From JBBQZO01 sp038207625 (GTDB lineage Bacteria; Pseudomonadota; Gammaproteobacteria; Burkholderiales; Burkholderiaceae_D), in contig JBBQZO010000063.1 of assembly GCA_038207625.1 (NCBI GenBank), positions 1 to 13,981 of the forward strand: a stretch of 13,981 nt of DNA, given 5' to 3'. Shown in pieces: positions 7,006 to 12,797 of the stretch. Numbering within the stretch: the first letter of the stretch is position 1; each line of letters begins with the position of its first letter. Both the position numbers and the translations under genes were made by a program. The notes under the pieces are model-generated. The model saw only the letters and a program-made list of their open reading frames with translations, did not search any database and was not told the DNA's origin.

Positions 7006-7519
7006 CGTTCAGCGCAATGCCTTCGGTGACATCGAGGCCACGGGCGGCGCCGTTCACCGGCGCCTGCAAGGTGAGTTTGTATTTTCGCATCCGCGCGCCG
7101 TCGCCGGTGAGCTTGTTCCTGGGGTCGAACAGGTACACCAGCACCATGCTGCGCCGGTCAAAATACCAGCTGCCGTGCGCCAGTTCGGTGACGTCGGGCG
7201 CAAAAAACTCACCCTGATAGTTCGGCGGTGGCCGCGCCAGCCAGCTCATCGGATTGTCGTTGATCAGCGCGGCCAGCTCGCCCGGACGCTGCCCTAAAAA
7301 CAGATTCACCACTTTCAAATGGAGCGCGCTGCGCAGCGTGCCGACCACCCGCTCCATGGCCGCCAGCTCGGCCTGCTCCTGATAGAACACCACACGCTGC
7401 AGCAGCACGGCGACCAGGATTGCAAACACGCACGCCGTCACGCCCAGCTCGAAGCGACTGAACCCGCGCTGCGTCTGCGCGCCGTGCTGGTCCTCGCGCA
7501 TGCCGGGCCGCCACCTCAT
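6992..7519 (-). CDS. Prepilin-like protein in the mshF position
   Basis: This is a 175-residue protein with a type IV prepilin-like N-terminus. A 19-residue leader ends in QRG, then FSRFELGVTACVFAILVAVLLQ follows, with Glu at mature position 5 and a hydrophobic helix. Arg at mature position 3 is unusual inside the processing motif. The body has a helical spine (LAAMERVVGTLRSALHLK) and a C-terminal beta-like stretch (GSWYFDRRSMVLVYLFDP). The ATG at 7519 overlaps the mshG stop (ATGA), and I preferred it to an upstream GTG because it follows the overlap pattern of the run. The place right after mshG is that of mshF in Vibrio, but the likeness to MshF proteins is not certain from memory, so I give no symbol. 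It is probably a minor pilin. It does not look like a major pilin because it lacks Cys in the mature body and a short leader. Confidence 0.68.
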   Translation of the reverse strand: MRWRPGMREDQHGAQTQRGFSRFELGVTACVFAILVAVLLQRVVFYQEQAELAAMERVVGTLRSALHLKVVNLFLGQRPGELAALINDNPMSWLARPPPNYQGEFFAPDVTELAHGSWYFDRRSMVLVYLFDPRNKLTGDGARMRKYKLTLQAPVNGAARGLDVTEGIALNDVYE

Positions 7520-8748
7520 TTGCGCAGCGCCACCCGGCCCAGGTCCCACACCGGCAGGAATATGCCCAGTGCCAGCACCAACACCATCACGCCCAGGAAG
7601 GTGATCAGGATCGGCTCGATCTGGGCCGACAGCGTCTTCAACTCGTAGTCCACTTCGCGTTCGTACATCTGGGCGATTTCGTCCATCAGGTCGTCCAGCG
7701 AGCCGGTCTCCTCGCCCACCGCGATCATCTGCAACACCACCGGCGTAAACACCCCGACCGTGACGGCGGTGCGCAAAATACTCTCGCCGCGCTCGACGCC
7801 GTCGCGCATCTGATCGACGCAGGCCGACAGGTAGGCGTTGTCGACCGTCGCCGACACCACCGTCAGCGCCTGCACGATCGGCACGCCGCTCTTGGCCGAC
7901 AGCGCGTAACTGCGTGCGAAGCGGGCCAGCGTGCCCTTCTGGATGATTTTACCGGCGATCGGCAGGCGCAGTTTGATCTTGTCCCAGCGATAGCGCCCCT
8001 GCGGCGTGTTCAGCCAGGCGCGCCACCCCATGAAGCTGGCGATGGCCAGCACCAGCAGCAGCGGCCAGTAGCGCACCGTCAGGTTCGAAATGCCGATCAG
8101 CACGCGCGTCATCAACGGCAACTCGCTGTGAAAACCCTCGAACACCTTGACGAAGGCGGGAATGACGAACACGTTGACGATCCCCATCGCAATCACCATC
8201 GCGGCGATCACGAAGGTCGGATAGCGGGTGGCGCCCTTGATGCGTTCGCGCATTTCGCGGTCGAACTCGAGGTGATCGAACAGGCGCAGAAACACTTCCT
8301 CGAGGCGCCCGGTCATCTCACCCACCCGCACCATCGACAGGTAGAACGGGGTGAACACGGCCGGATGGCGGCGCATCGCCGCCGACAGTTCGCGTCCCGA
8401 GTCGAGCGATTCGCGCAAGTCCTTGAGCACGCGTCCGAACGACTTGTTGATGGCCGATTCCTGCAAGCCGGCCAGCCCGCGCATGATCGGCACGCCCGCC
8501 TTGAGCAGCGTGTACAGCTGGCGACTGAACAGCTGCACATCCATCGACGTCACCTTGGGCGCGGTCAGCTTGTCCCACCACGATTCGTCGCTCGCGCCGG
8601 CCGTGGCCTTGCTGGTGACAACGATGTCGATCGGCGTGATGCCCGTGCCAAACAGCTGCTCGGCGACGGCGCCGCTGTCGGCCCCCTCCAGCACGCCCTG
8701 CAGCAGCTCGCCGTTCGCGTTGCGTCCCTTGTAGGCGTAGTAGGCCAA
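7516..8748 (-). CDS. mshG: MSHA pilus inner-membrane platform protein MshG (GspF family)
   Basis: This is a 410-residue polytopic protein of the GspF/PilC family, the inner-membrane platform on which MshE acts to extrude pilin. It has two copies of the cytoplasmic GspF domain, each with its signature: FSRQLYTLLKAGVPI (about 74-88) with RVGEMTGRLEEV (141-152), and FARSYALSAKSGVPI (277-291) with AVGEETGSLDDL (343-354). Membrane helices lie at about 178-199, 228-246 and 379-401. Length and layout are standard. The start is a TTG at 8748, one base after the mshE TGA. It is preferred because the resulting MAYYAYKGRNANGELLQG is the expected N-terminus of the family. No better ATG or GTG precedes it within the gap. 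Low initiation from TTG may be offset by coupling to mshE. Confidence 0.93.
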   Translation of the reverse strand: MAYYAYKGRNANGELLQGVLEGADSGAVAEQLFGTGITPIDIVVTSKATAGASDESWWDKLTAPKVTSMDVQLFSRQLYTLLKAGVPIMRGLAGLQESAINKSFGRVLKDLRESLDSGRELSAAMRRHPAVFTPFYLSMVRVGEMTGRLEEVFLRLFDHLEFDREMRERIKGATRYPTFVIAAMVIAMGIVNVFVIPAFVKVFEGFHSELPLMTRVLIGISNLTVRYWPLLLVLAIASFMGWRAWLNTPQGRYRWDKIKLRLPIAGKIIQKGTLARFARSYALSAKSGVPIVQALTVVSATVDNAYLSACVDQMRDGVERGESILRTAVTVGVFTPVVLQMIAVGEETGSLDDLMDEIAQMYEREVDYELKTLSAQIEPILITFLGVMVLVLALGIFLPVWDLGRVALRK

Positions 8749-8749
8749 C

Positions 8750-10453
8750 TCAATCCTCGATCTGGTTACTGATGCGCATTGCCTCGGACACGGTCGTGCG
8801 GCCCTGCACCACCAGCGCCACCGCGTGGCGGCGCAGCGTGTTGCCGGCCATTTGCTGGTGCGCCACCTTGATGAAGTGGGCCGGATCGTGGTGATTGGCC
8901 GCGTCGACGACGCTGCTGGTCATTTCCAGCAGCTCGTACACGCCGGTGCGTCCCCGATAACCCATGCCGTTGCAGTGCGAGCAGCCCTTGCCGTGAAAGT
9001 AAGGCGTGCTGTCGACCCGTTCGGCCAGCTCGGCGATGAGCCACTCGTGCTCGGTGGCCGTCAGATGGTAGGGCGTGCTGCAGCTCTCGCAGATCACCCG
9101 CACCAGACGCTGCGCCAGCACGGCCTGCAGCGAACTGCCCACCATGTAGCGCGGCACGCCCATATCCATCAGGCGCAGCGGCGTGCTGACGGCGTCATTG
9201 GTGTGCAAGGTCGACAGCACCAAGTGACCCGTCATCGCCGCGCGCAGGCCGATCTGGGCCGTTTCCTGGTCGCGCATCTCGCCCACCAGCACGATGTCGG
9301 GATCTTGCCGCAGCGCCGAGCGCAGCACGCGCGCAAAACTCAGTTCAATCTTCTCGTTGACCTGCACCTGATTGATGCCGGGCAGGCGATATTCGACCGG
9401 GTCTTCAACGGTGATCAGTTTTTTCTCGACCGAATTGAGTTCGGCCAGCGCGCAGTACAAGGTAGTGGTCTTGCCGCTACCGGTGGGCCCCGTCACCAGC
9501 ACCAGGCCGTTCGGGCGCGCGATGATGGCGCGAAATTTCTCGACCATCCCGGCCGGCATGCCGATCGCATCCAAGCGCAAGGTGGTGCCGCCCTGATTCA
9601 GCAAGCGCATCACGACCGACTCGCCGTACTGGGTCGGCATGGTCGAAATACGCACGTCGATGCGCTGGTTTTTGACCTTGATGGCAAACCGGCCATCCTG
9701 GGGCAGGCGCTTTTCCGAGATGTCCAGGTCCGACATCAGCTTCAGGCGCAGCGCCAGCGGGGTGGCGATCTTGATGTCGGCCTCGGTCTGCAGGTGCAGC
9801 ACGCCGTCAATGCGAAAGCGAATCTGCAAGCGCCCTTCCTGCGGCTCGATGTGGATGTCCGAGGCGCGCACCTGGGTCGCGTCGTCAAACACCGACTGCA
9901 GCAGTTTCACGATGGGCGCTTCTTCCAGATTCGGATTGACGGTCAGCGCGCCGAAGTCGACGTAGCTGTCGCCCAAATCCTGTTCCAGCTCGCGCGCCAG
10001 GTCGGTGATGTCCTCGGTGCGCCGGTAGATCCGGTCGATCGCCGCCAGCACTTCGGACTCGTTGACCACCGCCAGCTCGATGTTCTGTTTGACCAGACGG
10101 GCGATCTCGTCGTAGGCGAACAGATCGGTCGGATCGCACATGCCCACCAGCAGCGTGCCCTTGCGGTCCTCCAGCACCAGTGCGCGAAAGCGGCGCGCCT
10201 GGGTTTCCGGCATCAGACGCACAATATCCGGATTGGTGTTGTAGAACTTCAGATTGATATAGGGGATATCGAGCTGGCGCGCCAGCGCGCCGGAAATTTG
10301 CTCCTCGCTGACGTAGCCGCTTTCGACGAACACGCGCCCGAGCTTGCGCCCGCTGCGCTTTTGTTCCGTCAGTGCCAGACCCAACTGTTCATCGGTGAGC
10401 AGTTTTTGCGCCACCAGAATTTCGCCGAGCCGGACCTTTTCTGGCCTTGCCAT
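8750..10453 (-). CDS. mshE: MSHA pilus extension ATPase MshE (GspE family) with MshEN domain
   Basis: This is a 567-residue hexameric secretion ATPase that powers pilus extension. Residues 8-31 and 37-60 form the two tandem 24-residue MshEN c-di-GMP-binding-type motifs separated by 5 residues (RLGEILV...ALTEQ and KLGRVFV...ALARQ). The ATPase core has Walker A GPTGSGKTT (322-330), an Asp box around TVEDPVEYRLPG (348-359), Walker B DIVLVGEMRD (386-395) and a His box GHLVLSTLHTND (409-420). Four Cys (455, 458, 491, 494) form the CxxC...CxxC zinc site of GspE/PilB/MshE proteins. It is the first gene of the leftward run; its ATG at 10453 has an AGGGGA site. The conserved Gly of the first MshEN motif is Lys17 here. 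The family is known to respond to c-di-GMP; whether this protein does is inferred. Confidence 0.95.
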   Translation of the reverse strand: MARPEKVRLGEILVAQKLLTDEQLGLALTEQKRSGRKLGRVFVESGYVSEEQISGALARQLDIPYINLKFYNTNPDIVRLMPETQARRFRALVLEDRKGTLLVGMCDPTDLFAYDEIARLVKQNIELAVVNESEVLAAIDRIYRRTEDITDLARELEQDLGDSYVDFGALTVNPNLEEAPIVKLLQSVFDDATQVRASDIHIEPQEGRLQIRFRIDGVLHLQTEADIKIATPLALRLKLMSDLDISEKRLPQDGRFAIKVKNQRIDVRISTMPTQYGESVVMRLLNQGGTTLRLDAIGMPAGMVEKFRAIIARPNGLVLVTGPTGSGKTTTLYCALAELNSVEKKLITVEDPVEYRLPGINQVQVNEKIELSFARVLRSALRQDPDIVLVGEMRDQETAQIGLRAAMTGHLVLSTLHTNDAVSTPLRLMDMGVPRYMVGSSLQAVLAQRLVRVICESCSTPYHLTATEHEWLIAELAERVDSTPYFHGKGCSHCNGMGYRGRTGVYELLEMTSSVVDAANHHDPAHFIKVAHQQMAGNTLRRHAVALVVQGRTTVSEAMRISNQIED

Positions 10454-10496
10454 ACAGTTCCCCTGAAAGTCGATGCGTCAAAGCAACGTCGAGTTC

Positions 10497-10502
10497 ATTT
10501 TA
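10497..10502 (-). promoter_or_regulatory. Possible -10 element for the mshE run
   Basis: The minus strand reads TAAAAT, one base from TATAAT, 44 bp upstream of the mshE ATG, in the AT-richer part of the divergent region. No convincing -35 box lies at the right spacing. The remaining sequence of 10454-10637 holds no gene; it contains a small palindrome (CTTGCCGCAAG at 10543-10553) midway between the two start sites. Confidence 0.3.
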
Positions 10503-10599
10503 TGACAGAAACACCCGAACGCATAAGGCATACACCGTTTTTCTTGCCGCAAGCGCGCACCAGCACACGTGCGGCGTGGCGGCGCGCAGCAAAATACGC

Positions 10600-10605
10600 T
10601 ACAGT
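10600..10605 (+). promoter_or_regulatory. Possible -10 element for the ABC ATPase-mshM unit
   Basis: TACAGT lies 32 bp upstream of the ABC ATPase start and would leave a leader of about 25 bases. The sequence 17 bp upstream (TGGCGG) is a poor -35 match. The leader ends in CCCCACCC before the ATG and has no Shine-Dalgarno sequence, so translation starts weakly or by another route. Confidence 0.25.
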
Positions 10606-10637
10606 CGCCACTTGGCACCACTCGACATTCCCCACCC

Positions 10638-11354
10638 ATGACCCTCCCCGCGCTGCGCTTTCACAACGTCGTCAAGCACTATGGCGCACAGCAGGTGTTA
10701 TGTGGCATCGACCTGGCCGTGGGCCGCGGCGAATGCGTTGGACTGGTCGGCGTGAACGGCGCCGGCAAAACCAGCTTGCTCAAATGCCTGTTCGATTTTG
10801 TCGCGCTCGACGCCGGCAGCATCGACATCTTCGGACGCAGCCACCGCCTGCCGGCCGCGCGCGCGCCGCTGGCGTTTCTGCCCGAGCGCTTCAACCCGCC
10901 GTATTATCTGAGCGGCGCGGCGTTTCTGACCTATCTGCTCACGCTGCAAGGCGTTGCCTATGATCACGCGGCGGTGCTGCGCATGTGCGCGGCACTCGAC
11001 TTCGATGCGGCGGCGCTGAGCCGCACCGTGCGGCTGTACTCGAAAGGCATGACCCAGAAACTGGGCTTGGCGGCCTGCCTGCTGGCGCACAAGGACGCGT
11101 ACGTGCTCGATGAACCGATGAGCGGACTGGACCCGAAGGCGCGCGCGCTGCTCAAGGCGCAGCTGGCGGCGCGCTGCGCCGAGGGCAGCAGCGTGTTGTT
11201 CAGTTCGCACGCGCTGGCCGATGTCGACGAGATGTGCGACCGGATGGCGATTTTGCATCAGGGCCGCCTGCGCTTTGTCGGCACGCCGCAGCAATGCCGG
11301 GCCCAGTATGGCGGCGCCAGCCTCGAACAAGCGTTCCTCCACTGCATACACTAG
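10638..11354 (+). CDS. ABC transporter ATP-binding protein (no permease visible)
   Basis: This is a 238-residue nucleotide-binding protein of the CcmA/ABC-2 export type. Walker A is GVNGAGKT (about 40-47). The signature is YSKGMTQKLGLA near residue 135, the YSKGM variant seen in ABC-2-type exporters. Walker B with D-loop is VLDEPMSGLDP near 157, followed by the switch His in SSHALADVDEM. A Q-loop-type Gln is hard to place because the region reads LPERFNPPYY. The ATG at 10638 is chosen over a GTG at 10569 because known proteins of this family start about 7 residues before LRFHNVVKHYG. No ribosome-binding site is evident. The gene ends 14 bp before mshM, so the two are probably co-transcribed. 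No membrane partner is in the window; it may lie elsewhere. The substrate and any link with the pilus are unknown. Confidence 0.88.
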   Translation: MTLPALRFHNVVKHYGAQQVLCGIDLAVGRGECVGLVGVNGAGKTSLLKCLFDFVALDAGSIDIFGRSHRLPAARAPLAFLPERFNPPYYLSGAAFLTYLLTLQGVAYDHAAVLRMCAALDFDAAALSRTVRLYSKGMTQKLGLAACLLAHKDAYVLDEPMSGLDPKARALLKAQLAARCAEGSSVLFSSHALADVDEMCDRMAILHQGRLRFVGTPQQCRAQYGGASLEQAFLHCIH

Positions 11355-11368
11355 AGATCGAGCCGCCC

Positions 11369-12655
11369 ATGTATCACCGCCATTTCGGCCTGCGGCAATC
11401 GCCTTTCGGCATCACGCCGAATCCAGCGTTCTTCTTTACCGGCAACACGCGCGGCGCCATGCTCGACGCGCTGCTGTATGCGGTGCTGCATGGCGAAGGC
11501 ATCGTCAAGGTCAGCGGCGAAGTGGGCAGCGGCAAGACCATGCTGTGCCGCATGCTCGAGAGCCAGTTGCCGGCCCATGTGGAAGTGATCTACCTGGCCA
11601 ATCCCAGCCTGAGCCGGCACGAGGTGGTGTACGCGATCGCCGGCGAACTGGCGCTGGACGTGAACGGGCGGCGGGTTGACGAAGTGCTACGCGCGCTGCA
11701 CCAGCACCTGATCGACAAGCATGCCCAGGGCAAGCAGGTACTGCTGCTGGTCGAGGAAGCGCAGGCGATGCCGCTCGACACGCTAGAAGAAATTCGCCTG
11801 CTGTCAAACCTGGAAACAGCGCACAACAAGCTGCTGCAAATCGTGCTGTTCGGTCAGCCCGAGCTCGACGAGCACCTGGACCTGCCCCATATGCGCCAGT
11901 TAAAGGAGCGCATCACCCACAGCTTCGTCGTACCGGCCATGCCGGCCGACGTGATACCGGCGTTTCTGGCGTTCCGGATGCAGGCGGCCGGACACGCGGG
12001 CGACCCGGTGTTTAGCGCCGGCGCGGTGCGGCTGATCTCGGCGGTGTCGCGCGGCATCGTGCGACGCATCAACATCCTGGCCGACAAGGCCCTGATGGCC
12101 GCGTTTGCCGATGACGCCCCGACGGTGTTGGCGCGCCACGTCAAGGCGGCCATCCGCGACAGCGCGTTCGGCACGCCGGCGCTGTTCGACCGGCGCAGCG
12201 GCGCCATCGCCGCCTTGCTGCTGGCCTGTCTGGGCGGCGCCGGCTGGTGGATCGCGCGCCTGCCGCCGGCCGTGGCCGCGCGCGCGCCAACGCTGGCCGC
12301 AGCGCCGGCCCAAACGCTGCTGCAGCAGTGCGGCGTGAACAGCGTCGCGTGGCTCAATGCGCAGCCGGACAGCCATCTGAGCTTGCAAATCGTTGCCGTG
12401 CCGCTGGCGCGCGCCGGCGAACTCGAAGCGCTGCTGCAAAGCATGCGCAGCGCTGTCGGGTTGCAGCAGGTGCACGCCTACCGGATCCGGCTCAAGGGCC
12501 AGGACCAGATGGCCGTCGCCTACGGCAGCTTTGCCAGCCGCCCCGACGCGAAAGCGGTGGGCGCGCTGCTGGCCGCGCAGTGGGGCTGGCACGGGCAAAT
12601 CCGAGAACTGCCGGCCATCCGCGCCGACGTGGCCGCTGCCGGCCTGCCCTTGTGA
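11369..12655 (+). CDS. mshM: MshM-type AAA ATPase with membrane helix and SPOR-like C-terminus
   Basis: This 428-residue protein has two parts. Residues 1-265 are an ExeA/MshM-type AAA ATPase: MYHRHFGLRQSPFGITPNP at the start, Walker A GEVGSGKT (50-57), Walker B LLLVEEAQ (125-132), a sensor-like segment LLQIVLFGQPEL (155-166) and a C-terminal helical lid. Then comes a membrane helix at about 278-297. The periplasmic tail (about 336-420) resembles a SPOR domain: HLSLQIVAV, a helix, YRIRLKGQDQMAVAYGSFAS, RPDAKA, then IRELPAIRADV, close to the DamX pattern. Vibrio MshM, as I recall it, is only about 280 residues and lacks this tail. SPOR domains bind glycan-stripped peptidoglycan. The ATG at 11369 follows the ABC gene by 14 bp; longer readings to 11234 run through that gene. 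It probably helps the secretin cross or find its place in the wall. Confidence 0.88.
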   Translation: MYHRHFGLRQSPFGITPNPAFFFTGNTRGAMLDALLYAVLHGEGIVKVSGEVGSGKTMLCRMLESQLPAHVEVIYLANPSLSRHEVVYAIAGELALDVNGRRVDEVLRALHQHLIDKHAQGKQVLLLVEEAQAMPLDTLEEIRLLSNLETAHNKLLQIVLFGQPELDEHLDLPHMRQLKERITHSFVVPAMPADVIPAFLAFRMQAAGHAGDPVFSAGAVRLISAVSRGIVRRINILADKALMAAFADDAPTVLARHVKAAIRDSAFGTPALFDRRSGAIAALLLACLGGAGWWIARLPPAVAARAPTLAAAPAQTLLQQCGVNSVAWLNAQPDSHLSLQIVAVPLARAGELEALLQSMRSAVGLQQVHAYRIRLKGQDQMAVAYGSFASRPDAKAVGALLAAQWGWHGQIRELPAIRADVAAAGLPL

Positions 12656-12700
12656 GGGCCGCCATCGGCGCGGCGCGCGCTGTTGTTTTGCGCACGACAA

Positions 12701-12732
12701 GGCAAAAATTTGCCGTTCGCCCATTTTTGGGC
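12701..12732. repeat. Two adjacent 14-bp inverted repeats upstream of mshL
   Basis: GGCAAAAATTTGCC (12701-12714) has 6-bp arms around AA; GCCCATTTTTGGGC (12719-12732) has 5-bp arms around TTTT. Their centres are 18 bp apart, almost two helical turns, so two protein dimers could sit on one face of the DNA. A hairpin role is possible, but neither is followed by a T-run in the transcription direction. The remaining bases of the mshM-mshL gap hold no gene. Confidence 0.45.
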
Positions 12733-12756
12733 CATCATTCCGCCTGTGGATTCATA
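12727..12756 (+). promoter_or_regulatory. Possible mshL promoter
   Basis: TTGGGC (12727-12732) and TTCATA (12751-12756) are spaced by 18 bp, 41 bp before the mshL start. Both boxes are imperfect. The -35 candidate overlaps the right arm of the second inverted repeat, so a protein bound there could block or aid transcription. A GGGGACGGA stretch at 12781-12789 serves as a loose ribosome-binding site for mshL. Confidence 0.28.
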
Positions 12757-12797
12757 AATCACAAGGTTACAACGATCATCGGGGACGGAAAATACGC

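Noticed and set aside
10454..10637. A sigma-54 promoter in the divergent region
   Set aside because: I looked for GG-N10-GC patterns near TGGCAC-like sequences on both strands; the candidates (around 10590-10620) have wrong spacing or lack the GC element.
8825..10963. A 712-codon open frame on the plus strand opposite mshE
   Set aside because: It runs antisense to a clear mshE and is rich in Arg, His, Gln and Ala with no recognisable domain, as expected for a shadow frame in high-GC DNA.
12656..12797. A c-di-GMP riboswitch upstream of mshL
   Set aside because: The gap is short and lacks the conserved GEMM core sequence and stem arrangement.
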